From: a virus
Strand: one strand, 5' to 3'
Length of the DNA: 47,157 nt
IMG/VR virus record: IMGVR_UViG_3300037245_003411
Span: 1 to 47,157 of that record
Shown piece by piece: positions 6,040 to 15,629 of the stretch (position 1 is its first letter; every line of letters begins with the position of its first letter). The notes below the pieces were generated by a model that saw only the letters and a program-made list of their open reading frames with translations, was not told the DNA's origin and did not search any database. Both the position numbers and the translations under genes were made by a program.

Positions 6040-7625
6040 CAAGAAAAGCAACAAATGAGTTTTATGATAAAACTTTATCTGATGCAAAAAGGTTAGGAGG
6101 TTTATCATTAAAACTCATTATGAGAGAACTGGTTCTTAAGGACCGGTTCTTTTTATTAACTCGCGTACTAAAACGAATAGATGCTGATAATGATTGGTGC
6201 TTTGCCAGATGTAGGGAGGTAGAAGCAGATCCGGACTATAGACTTGATTTGTGGGCCAGGGAACATTATAAATCAACAATCATTACTTTTGCCGGATCCA
6301 TACAGGAAATATGCAAAAATCCGGAAATTACTATTGGAATTTTTTCTTTTAATCGTCCAATTGCTAAATCATTTCTTAAACAGATCATGACAGAACTTGA
6401 AAGTAACCATACTCTTCATTGGCTTTTCCCGGAAATATTCTGGTCAAATCCAAAGAAACAGTCAAAGAAGTATGGATTTAAGTGGTCAGAGAATGAAGGT
6501 ATTACTGTCAAAAGAAAAGGTAATCCTAAAGAACAGACTGTTGAAGCCTGGGGCGTTATTGACGCACAGCCCACATCAAAGCATTTTACGTTGCTCATTT
6601 ATAATGATATCGTTACTGATAAAACAGTAATGACTGCAGGTATGAGAGAAAAGGCAATCGCTGGTTGGAGATTGTCTCAGAATCTTGGTTCAAGAGCAAC
6701 TAATTATCGCCAATGGTATGAGGGAACTATTTATCATCCTTATGACACATATCACACAATTCGGAAATCTGGTGAAATGTCTGTTGGAGAGGTTGATGAT
6801 AAAGTTGTAATTAGAGTTATTCCACGGATTTACCCTGCAACCGAAAATGGGAAAGCTGATGGTAAGCCGGTATTTATGACAATAGGCGAACTTGCAGCTA
6901 AATACAGGATGATGGGACAGTATATTTTTGCAGCGCAGATGCTTCTCGACCCTCTTCAAGAGGATAAACAAGGTTTTAATGTAGAATGGATGAGATACTG
7001 GCCGGCACAGAAATGGAATGGGATGAATATAATTATTCTCTGCGATCCAGCTTCTAAAAAAGGAAAGAGAAATGATTACACGGTTTTTTTCGTTATTGGC
7101 CTCGGCCCGGATAAAAATTATTACATCATTGATATTATTAGAGATAAGCTTTCGCTTACCGAAAGAGCGACCACTCTTTTCAAATTACATCAAAAATATC
7201 AACCAATCTTCGTGGGCTACGAAGAGGCTGCTATGCAGACGGATAAGGAGCATTTTGAATATGTAATGGAACAACATAATTATAGGTTCCTGATCACTTC
7301 CTTAAGAGAGGGTCCAAGCCAAAGTAAGAATGCAAGGATCCAGTCTCTTGTTCCTTTGTTTGAACAGAGCAGAATGTGGTTTCCAGAATCTCTTAAGTAT
7401 ATAGATTTTGAATACAAAGAATTGGATATGGTGGAAATATTTATACAGGAAGAATTTGAAATATTTCCGTTTATAGAACATGATGATATGCTTGATACTT
7501 TAGCCAAGGTCAATCACAAAGATATATTTATTCCATTCCCGGAAGGAACAATCGAAGAAATATATGGATTTACAGATGATTCTGCCCTGGCTAATGATGA
7601 AGAGGAGTGGGATATATATGCCTAA
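6036..7625 (+). CDS. Terminase large subunit
   Basis: 529 aa. This is the motor ATPase and nuclease that packages DNA through the portal. A Walker-A-like WAREHYKST is at residues 73-81, a hydrophobic strand ending in acidic residue (LLIYND) near 186-191 fits Walker B, and the RNase-H-like nuclease shows D337 (ILCDPA), E396/E397 (GYEEAA) and D483/D484 (HDDMLD). The TTG start is coupled to the previous stop. Followed immediately by small genes and the portal, in the usual order. Length is typical. Confidence 0.92.
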   Translation: MTRKATNEFYDKTLSDAKRLGGLSLKLIMRELVLKDRFFLLTRVLKRIDADNDWCFARCREVEADPDYRLDLWAREHYKSTIITFAGSIQEICKNPEITIGIFSFNRPIAKSFLKQIMTELESNHTLHWLFPEIFWSNPKKQSKKYGFKWSENEGITVKRKGNPKEQTVEAWGVIDAQPTSKHFTLLIYNDIVTDKTVMTAGMREKAIAGWRLSQNLGSRATNYRQWYEGTIYHPYDTYHTIRKSGEMSVGEVDDKVVIRVIPRIYPATENGKADGKPVFMTIGELAAKYRMMGQYIFAAQMLLDPLQEDKQGFNVEWMRYWPAQKWNGMNIIILCDPASKKGKRNDYTVFFVIGLGPDKNYYIIDIIRDKLSLTERATTLFKLHQKYQPIFVGYEEAAMQTDKEHFEYVMEQHNYRFLITSLREGPSQSKNARIQSLVPLFEQSRMWFPESLKYIDFEYKELDMVEIFIQEEFEIFPFIEHDDMLDTLAKVNHKDIFIPFPEGTIEEIYGFTDDSALANDEEEWDIYA

Positions 7626-7788
7626 AACATTACCAAAACTAATCGATGTTATAAATGAAATCAAGAATGATGCAGTAAGAAACTCACTAAAGGCTGCCAG
7701 TAATCATTTGACAGATCTCTCAATCAGGAATATTGTTGATTATATACGAATTTTGGAAATTAAAGCGGAGGGCAAAGATGGCAGATAA
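7618..7788 (+). CDS. Hypothetical protein, 56 aa
   Basis: Begins MPKTLPKLIDVINEIKND and is predicted to be two or three helices ending IRILEIKAEGKDGR. The ATG overlaps the terminase stop by eight bases and has GAGGAG upstream. It overlaps the following gene by eleven bases. Small helical proteins between terminase and portal occur in BPP-1-type phages; the role is unknown. Confidence 0.6.
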   Translation: MPKTLPKLIDVINEIKNDAVRNSLKAASNHLTDLSIRNIVDYIRILEIKAEGKDGR

Positions 7789-8368
7789 AATTAATTGGAA
7801 AGGCATTCCGGGATTAACTGTTGAAGTTATAAAAGAATTAACAAAACTTCCTGCTAATATTGCAATGAAAGCTTTTGAAGGATTAAGTTCAGCGAGTGGA
7901 TCGTTGGCAGATATAACAGCCGACCAGGTAAGATCTTATAGAAGCACTGACCAGGGTGATGCTTCTCGCCTTTCGGTTCAAAGTGGAAGCGAAGGAGGGG
8001 TGCAGCCCACACAGCAGGAAACATTTGCAGGTCGTCCTGCAGCTTTTCCCCGGGATGATTCTTTACGTGGGTCCGAAACATTCGGAGCTGGTTTTACACC
8101 TATACAAACAGAACGGTCAACTGGCAAACCTCCGGAAGCTATTGCTCAAGAAAGAAGAGTTTCCCCTTATACAAGATCAACAGCGCTGAAAGATACCGAA
8201 GGGAATCAATTGACAGAAGAGAGCCTTACAAGTCTGAATGATGCAGATATTACTGAAAGGTATACTGTCTTCTTCGGAGAAAAACCAAAAGATGCGAAAG
8301 TTGCACGATCAGAATTGCTTGATCTCTTTAAGAGTTTTAGTAAATCTGTTAATCCTGTACTTAATTAG
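7778..8368 (+). CDS. Structural-region hypothetical protein, 196 aa
   Basis: The start MADKINWKGIPGLTVEV is chosen for its GGAGGG ribosome-binding site. After an N-terminal helix region the middle (residues about 45-135) is low-complexity, rich in Ser, Gly, Thr and Gln, then a short helical C-terminus follows (DAKVARSELLDLFKSF). Position between large terminase and portal suggests a virion or assembly factor. No family recognised. Confidence 0.6.
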   Translation: MADKINWKGIPGLTVEVIKELTKLPANIAMKAFEGLSSASGSLADITADQVRSYRSTDQGDASRLSVQSGSEGGVQPTQQETFAGRPAAFPRDDSLRGSETFGAGFTPIQTERSTGKPPEAIAQERRVSPYTRSTALKDTEGNQLTEESLTSLNDADITERYTVFFGEKPKDAKVARSELLDLFKSFSKSVNPVLN

Positions 8369-8377
8369 GAGTAGTCA

Positions 8378-9997
8378 ATGGCACCAAAATTATCAGATTT
8401 AGACAACAGGTTCGATGCTCTCGAAAGTGAAAATATTAAACAGAGAGATACATGGGCTGAAATAGCAAAGTACACCAATCCATCGATGACATTACTTTTT
8501 GAAGGTGATGACACAGACGGAAAACTATATGCAAAAGATGTATATGATACAACTGCTATCGATAGTGTAAAAACATTTACTGATGGTGTTGTTGGAAATT
8601 ATGTATCAAAAAGTAATACATGGATGGGAATGATGGCAGTGGATCCGGAAGTTAACCGGAAGAAAACTGTCCAGGAGTTCCTGCAGGATGTAAATAAGAG
8701 AATGTTTGCTGCTTTATCCAGAAGTAATTTTTACAATGTAATTTCTCAATACACTACTTTGGGTATCACGATTGCGACTGCTACTATGTATGTTCAGGAG
8801 GATCCAAAGTTTGGCCGGATTATTTTTTCTGTACGCCATCCGATTGAAGTTTTTATTGATCAGGATTGGTATGGTAAAATTGATACATGTTTCCGGAGAA
8901 TAATCGTAACAGCAAAAGCAGCTGGAGATTTCTTCTTCAATGAAAAAAGTAAGTTTTCTGAAGGTTTAACAAAAGCAATAAACGATGATCCTTTCTCAAA
9001 ATTTAATTTTCGACATGCTGTATTCCCTGCAACTGGTGAATATTTTAAATATCCTGGCGTTACAGGGAATTATGCTTCTATTTATTGGGAGGAAGGAGAA
9101 GACAAAGAATTGAGCGTGGGAGGCTATGATAGTTTTCCGTTTGTTTCATGGCGATACAGACAGGAAGGTAATGAAATTTATGGTCGTGGTCCTTCTCATG
9201 ATGCTCTTCCCGATATCAAAAATGTAAATGCAATGAAACATGATATAATGAAGTATTCTCAGAAGCAAGGCGACCCTCCACTTAATATTCCTTATGAGAT
9301 GAAAGGGAAAGTCCGGAATAAACCTGGTGGAGCAAATTATTATCAGGATACTGGTAGAGTTGTTTCTCCTTGGAATTCAGCAAGTAATATTCCTGTTACA
9401 CTTGAACAACTTAAGGATATGCGAGCACAGATTGAAAATCATTATTATGTTCCTTATTTTAAAATGCTTACCGGTCTTACTCAAAGAATGACTTCTTTCG
9501 AAGTCGCTGAAAGGAAGAGTGAACAGGCCACATTAATTTCAACTCCAATAATCAAATATGAGAGTGAAGCTCTTGATGAACTTCTTTTTCGTGTGTTTGA
9601 AATCGAAAGTGCAGCTGGACGAATGCCTGATATTCCAAACGAGCTTCAAGGAGAGGTTACCTGGCAGTATAATGGTCCTCTTGCACAGATTCAGATCAGA
9701 ACAGCAAAAAATGATGGGATAAAAGCGACTATAAATGATCTTGAAAGGATTGTACCATTCGCTCCTCAAGTAATACAGACTTTTAATTGGGATCAGGTAG
9801 CAAGGGATCTTGCAATGAATAATGGATTTCCTGCAAAGGATATATTTTCTGAACAGGAAGTTGAGAAAAAACTTGCTGAACAAAAACAGTTACAAGAACA
9901 GCAAAATCAACTTGCAGCTGCTGAGTCGATGGGGAAGGCCATGCCTGGTCTTAATCAGGAAATTGTTGAAGGTTCACCTGCAGAGGCTCTTTTATGA
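8378..9997 (+). CDS. Portal (head-tail connector) protein
   Basis: 539 aa. It forms the dodecameric ring at the head vertex through which DNA passes. The sequence has the pattern of the podoviral head-to-tail connecting family (T7 gp8/BPP-1 type): early ESENIKQRDTWAEIAKYTNPS, DGVVGNYVSKSNTWMGM, the GRGPSHDALPDIKNVNAMK helix entry and MTSFEVAERKSE, then a Gln-rich helical C-terminus. Start supported by GGAG. Length typical. Next to terminase and scaffold as expected. Confidence 0.9.
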   Translation: MAPKLSDLDNRFDALESENIKQRDTWAEIAKYTNPSMTLLFEGDDTDGKLYAKDVYDTTAIDSVKTFTDGVVGNYVSKSNTWMGMMAVDPEVNRKKTVQEFLQDVNKRMFAALSRSNFYNVISQYTTLGITIATATMYVQEDPKFGRIIFSVRHPIEVFIDQDWYGKIDTCFRRIIVTAKAAGDFFFNEKSKFSEGLTKAINDDPFSKFNFRHAVFPATGEYFKYPGVTGNYASIYWEEGEDKELSVGGYDSFPFVSWRYRQEGNEIYGRGPSHDALPDIKNVNAMKHDIMKYSQKQGDPPLNIPYEMKGKVRNKPGGANYYQDTGRVVSPWNSASNIPVTLEQLKDMRAQIENHYYVPYFKMLTGLTQRMTSFEVAERKSEQATLISTPIIKYESEALDELLFRVFEIESAAGRMPDIPNELQGEVTWQYNGPLAQIQIRTAKNDGIKATINDLERIVPFAPQVIQTFNWDQVARDLAMNNGFPAKDIFSEQEVEKKLAEQKQLQEQQNQLAAAESMGKAMPGLNQEIVEGSPAEALL

Positions 9998-10284
9998 GTG
10001 ATTCTGATGACTCTGAAGAACTTTATCATTCATGGCATAAACATCGTGCAATTCTTACAAAAGAAGAACGTATACAACTCGAAACTGATTTTCAACATGC
10101 CTTTGGAGATCCTGCAAGTGCCAGAGTTCTCAAAATGATTCTGTCAGACCTTTGTTTTTTTCGAAGATGTGAAAATGAAGAAGAAGTTGTGCTTAATAAT
10201 TATGCGAAGAAACTCTTATCTTACCTGGGGGACTGGGATGTAGGTTCAGAGGATTCTATCATATATAAGTTATTAAATATTTAA
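9994..10284 (+). CDS. Bbp19-like protein, 96 aa
   Basis: The stretch FGDPASARVLKMILSDLCFFR matches the short signature of the Bbp19-type proteins, found beside the portal in BPP-1-like podoviruses. The ATG overlaps the portal stop (ATGA). Its role is not known in detail; the conserved position suggests head morphogenesis. Family assignment is from memory of the motif. Confidence 0.6.
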   Translation: MSDSDDSEELYHSWHKHRAILTKEERIQLETDFQHAFGDPASARVLKMILSDLCFFRRCENEEEVVLNNYAKKLLSYLGDWDVGSEDSIIYKLLNI

Positions 10285-10293
10285 GGAGATTTT

Positions 10294-11004
10294 ATGGGCG
10301 AAGAAGAATTTACAGAAGCAGCTCCATGGCAAGCGCAAACAGCAGGGGACAATAAGACAAACACCAAGCTTTTCAGACATAGAACAATTGATGATTTATC
10401 CAATTATACTTTAGAACTTGAGGATAGAGTCGGTAAAATTCCTGAAAATGCAGTATATTTACCTGGCGAAGAGGCTACAGATGATGAAAAAACTGCATTT
10501 TATAAAGCATATGGTGTTCCTGAAGCTGTTGATGGATATAAAAAAATTGACACAGGACTAGAACCCGGTGTAGACTTCACCGAAGAGGATCTTTCGAGTC
10601 TCGCTACAATGGCTCTTAAGGAAAAGTTTAGACCAGGACAGCATGAAGCAGTCCAGAAATGGCTTGTAGAATCTGTTAAGGAAAAACTTACCAAAAGAAA
10701 TGAAGAGGTAAAAGTCCAGAAAGCGAAATTAACTGAAGGATATAAAGAAAAATGGGGAGAAAATTACAAGCCAAACTTTGACGCAATGAACAAAGCTGTT
10801 GCTTTCTTTGATGGCGAAGATGGTAATGGAGAATTTAAAAGATTCTTAAATGAAAGTGGTGCTGGTAATTTCCCGAAAGTGGTAGAATTTCTCGTTGAGA
10901 AAGGTTTATCACTTAATGATGATTCATTGTTGGAAGGTGATAGAGGTGGCAGAGCGCAAGAAAGGCCAACTCAGATTCATTATAAATCAATGGATAATTT
11001 GTAA
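10294..11004 (+). CDS. Putative scaffold protein
   Basis: 236 aa, acidic, mainly helical and coiled-coil-like (residues about 105-155 rich in Glu/Lys), immediately before the major capsid gene. These are the usual features of an internal capsid scaffold. The segment YKAYGVPEAVDGYK is common in scaffold proteins of podoviruses. AAGGAG precedes the ATG. Confidence 0.75.
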   Translation: MGEEEFTEAAPWQAQTAGDNKTNTKLFRHRTIDDLSNYTLELEDRVGKIPENAVYLPGEEATDDEKTAFYKAYGVPEAVDGYKKIDTGLEPGVDFTEEDLSSLATMALKEKFRPGQHEAVQKWLVESVKEKLTKRNEEVKVQKAKLTEGYKEKWGENYKPNFDAMNKAVAFFDGEDGNGEFKRFLNESGAGNFPKVVEFLVEKGLSLNDDSLLEGDRGGRAQERPTQIHYKSMDNL

Positions 11005-11094
11005 AACCTGATAAACAGGCATATTCGATAACCATAGGGAATCGGATCTGGTAATTGACGGAATTGCTCAAACAAAACTTTTTAGGAGTTTAGG
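11005..11094 (+). other. Scaffold-capsid gap
   Basis: Ninety bases without a gene. They contain a short CCTG/CAGG hairpin just after the scaffold stop and TTGACG at 11056-11061, but no convincing -10 box at the right distance. AGGAG before the capsid ATG is strong. Possibly an mRNA-processing or weak promoter region for high capsid expression. Confidence 0.3.
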
Positions 11095-12060
11095 ATGGCA
11101 ACAAAAACGTCAACAGATCCAACCCTATCGGATCTGATTGCACAAACTAAAGACGACGAATTCCTTCCAATTATCGATACGTTGATGGAAGAATTCGAGG
11201 CGCTTGAAGATATGGTATGGGTCGAATCCAATGGTCCTACAGAACATCTTTATTCACAGACTCTCAATGAACCTTCCGGTACATGGAGATCGATCAATGA
11301 AGGTGTGGATCAGGAACGAGCCCAATTCAAACAGCTTAGGGAATCTATGGCCTTTCTCGAATCCTTTTCACAGGTGGATGACAGACTGGTTCGTATCTCT
11401 AAGAATAAACAGAAACTTCGTTCAAATCAGGATGCAAGATTTATAGCGGGTATGGGAAAAACCTTTGCCAGTGCATTTGTATCTAACCCTGACAACACAC
11501 CACTCGCCTCAAAGTCTTTTAATGGACTTCGTACCCGACTGGATGATTTGTCTGCTGCAAATGTCACTGGAGCTGCTGACACAGGAGCGCTTACCTCTCT
11601 GTTTCTTATACAGTGGGGAGAAACTAAGATCCATATGATCTTTCCTGCAGGCTGGAAACATGGTCTTGCGAAAGAGGATCTTGGACTTGATACCGTTCTC
11701 GATGCTGATGGTAAAAAGTACAGAGCGTGGTTATCTCGCTACGAATTGGCAGTAGGCCTTGTAATCAACAATACCAAAAATATCGCAAGAATATGTAATA
11801 TCCTTTCTACAGACGATATTGCAACCAGCGGTGTTGACGATCTGTTGATTAAGGCTCTTAATTTAATGCCGGGAAGAGGAAAAGGCGCAATAATTTATGG
11901 TGATACTTCAATGCTTTCCCAGTTCGATATTGCGGTTAAGGACAAATCAAATGTGAATCTGAGTATTGCAGATGCATTTGGTCGTCAGATCACCACCTTC
12001 CTTCAGAGACCTATCAAACTGATCGAAGCAATTGGTGTAGCCGAGGACGTAGTAGCCTAA
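11095..12060 (+). CDS. Major capsid protein
   Basis: 321 aa. It has the look of the BPP-1/epsilon15-type HK97-fold capsid protein: an N-terminal arm with the dimer-like acidic segment, WRSINEGVDQERAQFKQLRESMAFLE, a Lys/Arg-rich segment ARFIAGMGKTFA and a final beta strand IKLIEAIGVAE. Codon choice is more regular and GC-richer than in adjacent genes, as often seen in highly expressed capsid genes. Flanked by scaffold and cement protein. Confidence 0.88.
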   Translation: MATKTSTDPTLSDLIAQTKDDEFLPIIDTLMEEFEALEDMVWVESNGPTEHLYSQTLNEPSGTWRSINEGVDQERAQFKQLRESMAFLESFSQVDDRLVRISKNKQKLRSNQDARFIAGMGKTFASAFVSNPDNTPLASKSFNGLRTRLDDLSAANVTGAADTGALTSLFLIQWGETKIHMIFPAGWKHGLAKEDLGLDTVLDADGKKYRAWLSRYELAVGLVINNTKNIARICNILSTDDIATSGVDDLLIKALNLMPGRGKGAIIYGDTSMLSQFDIAVKDKSNVNLSIADAFGRQITTFLQRPIKLIEAIGVAEDVVA

Positions 12061-12073
12061 GGAGGGTTGATCT

Positions 12074-12478
12074 ATGATTTATGATTCAAAACTTATGTTC
12101 AACGCCAGAACATCTGGTGTTGATGTTCCGATGGCTCTTGCAGGATCAACTGAAACTATTGTCTTCACAGACATAGTTGATCTGAAAGCAGAGCATACAC
12201 TCAAGGGCAAACCAGCCTTTGTAGGTATAAGAATGGTGGTCGTGGCCTCTACTGTGACAGCTGGTATAACATGCCAGTTCAGCATAACTCACTGTGCAAC
12301 TGTTGGTGGTACTTATACCCAGTGTGGTCTTTCTGCAGTTTATGAGGTTGCAGTTCTTCTGCCTGGTGTAGAGATTAAGGTTCCGATAACTGAAGATCTT
12401 CACAGGTTTGTGAAATGTTCTGTCATTGATGTAGGCGTGGTAGCAGCAGCTACAGCACTTGCTGGAATCATCACATAA
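12074..12478 (+). CDS. Capsid cement/decoration protein (Bbp16-like)
   Basis: 134 aa, almost all beta, with alternating hydrophobic Val/Ile/Ala and Thr. It lies directly after the major capsid gene, where BPP-1 carries its cement protein Bbp16, a jelly-roll that stabilises the shell. The N-terminus MIYDSKLMFNARTSGVDVPM fits that family. Ends in a strong terminator that closes the head module. Confidence 0.7.
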   Translation: MIYDSKLMFNARTSGVDVPMALAGSTETIVFTDIVDLKAEHTLKGKPAFVGIRMVVVASTVTAGITCQFSITHCATVGGTYTQCGLSAVYEVAVLLPGVEIKVPITEDLHRFVKCSVIDVGVVAAATALAGIIT

Positions 12479-12480
12479 TT

Positions 12481-12514
12481 AAAATGGGGTAGGGATAACC
12501 TGCCCCATTTTTTT
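12481..12514 (+). terminator. Strong rho-independent terminator after head genes
   Basis: AAAATGGGG pairs with CCCCATTTT, with further AGG/CCT pairs inside, followed by seven T residues. It starts right after the cement-protein stop. A copy of the 24-bp palindrome follows at once. Confidence 0.9.
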
Positions 12515-12515
12515 G

Positions 12516-12539
12516 AAAAACGCACCTACATTCGTTTTT
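12516..12539. repeat. 24-bp dispersed palindrome, copy 3
   Basis: Arms AAAAACG/CGTTTTT with a divergent core CACCTACATT. It is placed between the terminator at 12481-12514 and the ribosome-binding site GGAGG (12540-12544) of the tail adaptor gene, so it touches the ribosome-binding site directly. Confidence 0.85.
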
Positions 12540-12548
12540 GGAGGTTTC

Positions 12549-13118
12549 ATGCCAAACAAATTAAATATTATAAATATGGCACTTCTTCTTGCCGGTGAAG
12601 AACAGATTGCCGATATAGATGATGATTCAAAACCTGCAAATACAGCGAAAGCATTCTGGGATCTTTGTCTTCAAAGTCTGATATCAAGGCACGATTGGTC
12701 CTGGTCTATAAAAAGAGTCACATTAAGTCCTGATACAGAAGCACCTGATTTTGGATATACAGCCAAATTCCTACTTCCAGATGATTTTAATCATATTGTT
12801 ATAAATATCATTGATGATCCGGAAGAAGAAGAATTTGATTACAGAATTGAGGGAGAATTTTTACATTATAGTTCCGATACATTGGAATTAAGATATTCTG
12901 CAAATATAACAAATGTAATAATTCTATCAGCAATGGCCTCAGAAGCCCTCACATATCTTCTTGCTGCAAAAATAGCAGCTGCATTAAGTTCAAGTCCGGA
13001 GAAACCAAATGTTTATCTTGGGAATGTCTATGAAAATAGATTATCATTAGCAGTTACCCAGGATCCGGTAGGAATAGGAATTTTGTATTCAGTTGAATCC
13101 TGGCCGGATACAAGATAA
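12549..13118 (+). CDS. Tail adaptor (T7 gp11-like tail tubular protein A)
   Basis: 189 aa. The start MPNKLNIINMALLLAGEEQI with the following helix WDLCLQSLISRHDWSWSIKR is characteristic of the tail tubular A/head-completion adaptor that joins the portal to the nozzle (compare INxALxxLG...A...RD..L..H.W.FA). The ATG is preceded by GGAGG, which touches palindrome copy 3. The stop overlaps the next ATG. Confidence 0.82.
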   Translation: MPNKLNIINMALLLAGEEQIADIDDDSKPANTAKAFWDLCLQSLISRHDWSWSIKRVTLSPDTEAPDFGYTAKFLLPDDFNHIVINIIDDPEEEEFDYRIEGEFLHYSSDTLELRYSANITNVIILSAMASEALTYLLAAKIAAALSSSPEKPNVYLGNVYENRLSLAVTQDPVGIGILYSVESWPDTR

Positions 13119-15052
13119 TGGAAGAATATCAAATAAATTCATTCTCCTCAGGAGAATTGACACCGAGAGTAGCTGGAAGAATAGATACTCCTGTATACAA
13201 AAATGGCGCAAGAACAATATTAAATGGAATTGTTCTTCCTCAGGGAGGAGTAACACGTAAACCTGGATCATTTATGCTTCTTGCTATCACTACTGGTGGT
13301 AGTCTCCTGGAATTTCAAGGGACTGATGGAGTCGGGTATATTCTTATATTCCATGATGATTTGATTGATATATATCTTGAAGGAACAAAGATTGATGATA
13401 TTGATCCTTCCGGATACTTAATAGCAAATATACCAAGTATTCAATATTCAGTAGATGGCAATGATATTTATCTTGTTAATGGTTTTCAAACTCCGCGTAT
13501 TATTACTTACGTACCGAGTACAGGGTTATTCTCTATTGCTGCTTATTCTAATCCAACAATGCAATCAACCTGGGACAATACTGCTGGTTTTGCATCAAGT
13601 GGTAATTATCCATATGCTGTCACCTTCTATGAAGGTAGATTGATTTTTGGGAATACTGATAATTTCCCACAGCACATATGGGGGAGTAATGTAAAAGATT
13701 ATTCTCTTTTTGATGAACTTGCAGATCCTATTGTTGCAACTGATGGATTTGAGATAAAGGTAAATTCAAAAAGAGGGCCAAAGGTTTTATGGCTTAGTGG
13801 ACAACGTGGTCTATTTGTCGGGACAAGTCGTGGGGTTTTCAGTATATCGGATGAAAATCAACTTCTATCACCTGTATCTCTGATCTCAGCAAAGCAAAAC
13901 TCAGCTTATCCTGCAAATACTATTCCTGGATTTGAACTTGGGGGTGAATTGTTTTATGTCCAAGCAGGAGAGAGGAAAGTGAGGCTTGCTGTATTTGATG
14001 CTGACAGAGATATCTATGATACTCCTGATATTACTTCCGTTGCAGAACACATTACTATTGGAAGAATAAAAAAAGTAGTTGTTCAGATGCTCCCAGAAAC
14101 TTTGATCTGGGCTATCCTCGAAAGTGGAGATATAATTACCTGGTCTTATAACAAGGAAAATGGCGTTACTGCATGGACGAAATTGTCAACAACCGGGGAA
14201 TATAAAGATATCGCAATTACTCGGGAAGGAAATACTGAAACTGTCTATGTAATTGCTGATAGAGATGGTACAGAATATCTTGAAAAATTAACTCCAATTG
14301 ATTTTGCAGATAATGACTATATGTATCTTGATAGTGCTCTAACAATAACTTTTGGCGATCTTTTAACTATTTCAAGTATTGAAACTATTGCAGATCGTGT
14401 AAAAGTCACAACTTCCGGGGCTCATGGATATTCTGGAGGAGAATATGTTGGTGTTTCTGGGACAGGAATTGATGGAATTGACAGTGTGGTATTTTTTGTA
14501 GAATTGGATACATCGACAACCTTCTTTTTGCTTGATGAAATATTGGAATCTGATATCGAGATTGATATCTCTCCTGCAGTAACTCAAGGTAATGTCCGGG
14601 AAGCAGATAACACAATCCCAGGGCTTTCACATTTGGAAGGATTTGAGGTTCATATTATGAGTGGACCTGTTAATATAGGATCTGATACTGTTTCCGGCGG
14701 TGAAGTAGAAGTTGTTACAAGGAGAACTACTTTTACTGTTGGTTTGAATTATTATACTGACATAATTCCAATGAATATTGGTATTGCAAAAAGTCGAAAG
14801 AAAAATATCAAACATATTGCTGTTGAACTCTATAAATCTATTGCCCCAAAGGGCGGTAAAGACGAAAATAATCTTGATTTTTTCAGATATGAGAGGAATA
14901 TAGTAATGAATGAAGCAGCTGAAATGTTTACAGGTCTTTCTGAAATTCCACATAGAGGTGGATCTGAATATGCCGGAGAAATACTGATCAGGCAGTCTTT
15001 ACCATTACCTATGACAGTATTGTCAATAATTGCTGAGATGGAGGTATATTGA
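13118..15052 (+). CDS. Tail nozzle (T7 gp12-like tail tubular protein B)
   Basis: 644 aa, predominantly beta. N-terminal features NSFSSGELTPRVAGRIDTPVYKNG and GVTRKPGS (residues about 5-50) are the hallmark of the nozzle/tail tubular B family, where the protein begins by describing how it sits under the adaptor. The late part contains a receptor-platform-like region. Overlaps the preceding stop by one base set (TAATG) and gives GGAGG for the next gene. Confidence 0.88.
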   Translation: MEEYQINSFSSGELTPRVAGRIDTPVYKNGARTILNGIVLPQGGVTRKPGSFMLLAITTGGSLLEFQGTDGVGYILIFHDDLIDIYLEGTKIDDIDPSGYLIANIPSIQYSVDGNDIYLVNGFQTPRIITYVPSTGLFSIAAYSNPTMQSTWDNTAGFASSGNYPYAVTFYEGRLIFGNTDNFPQHIWGSNVKDYSLFDELADPIVATDGFEIKVNSKRGPKVLWLSGQRGLFVGTSRGVFSISDENQLLSPVSLISAKQNSAYPANTIPGFELGGELFYVQAGERKVRLAVFDADRDIYDTPDITSVAEHITIGRIKKVVVQMLPETLIWAILESGDIITWSYNKENGVTAWTKLSTTGEYKDIAITREGNTETVYVIADRDGTEYLEKLTPIDFADNDYMYLDSALTITFGDLLTISSIETIADRVKVTTSGAHGYSGGEYVGVSGTGIDGIDSVVFFVELDTSTTFFLLDEILESDIEIDISPAVTQGNVREADNTIPGLSHLEGFEVHIMSGPVNIGSDTVSGGEVEVVTRRTTFTVGLNYYTDIIPMNIGIAKSRKKNIKHIAVELYKSIAPKGGKDENNLDFFRYERNIVMNEAAEMFTGLSEIPHRGGSEYAGEILIRQSLPLPMTVLSIIAEMEVY

Positions 15053-15627
15053 TGAGAGTTATTACTAGAATTATACTTTCACCATTTCAAAAATCTATTA
15101 TTGATCCAATTTCAGTAGGATTAGGAATATTAAGTTTTGGATTTAGTGTTTTATCGAGCAGTTCTGCGAAAAAAGACCAAAGAAGAAGAGAGAGAGAAGA
15201 GAGGGCACGTAGAGGAAGGCAAGCAGTTGCTGATGCTGCTACTGCAAGATTGAATGCCGAACAACTTGGTATTCAAAAAGAGGCATTTGGAAGACAATCT
15301 GAAGAACAAATTGGTGATATTGGCGAAGCAGGTGCAAGTGTATCTGCTGAACGAGCTGCACTTGCTGCAGCTGAAGGATTTGGTGGAGGTGGTACTGCAA
15401 GATCAGTACAGGCCGGGATAAGCAGGCGAGTAAACAGAGATATTATGAGAGTAAGGGATTCTCTTACTGAACAAACAGATATATTTAATTTACAAATCCA
15501 ACAACAAGAAGAACAGGCTGAATTTTTTGACATAGAGGCTACTTTTGCTGGAGGAAGTGGATCAGTATTCGGATTTGGTAGAGAAAGGGACCCTAATAGG
15601 CCTTCTTCAGCTTTTAGAAGGAGATAA
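15052..15627 (+). CDS. Internal virion/ejection protein (T7 gp14-like)
   Basis: 191 aa. A hydrophobic segment near residues 18-35 (PISVGLGILSFGFSVLSSSS) is followed by a Arg/Glu/Ala-rich helical region and a Gly-rich loop (GFGGGGTA). That is the architecture of the membrane-inserting ejection protein gp14 of T7-like phages, which forms the outer-membrane part of the DNA channel. ATG at 15052 is chosen (GGAGG upstream); a TTG at 15049 is also possible. Confidence 0.72.
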   Translation: MRVITRIILSPFQKSIIDPISVGLGILSFGFSVLSSSSAKKDQRRREREERARRGRQAVADAATARLNAEQLGIQKEAFGRQSEEQIGDIGEAGASVSAERAALAAAEGFGGGGTARSVQAGISRRVNRDIMRVRDSLTEQTDIFNLQIQQQEEQAEFFDIEATFAGGSGSVFGFGRERDPNRPSSAFRRR

Positions 15628-15629
15628 TA

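Noticed and set aside
11056-11090. Promoter before the capsid gene (TTGACG)
   Set aside because: No acceptable -10 box at 16-18 bases; kept only as a note in the gap entry.
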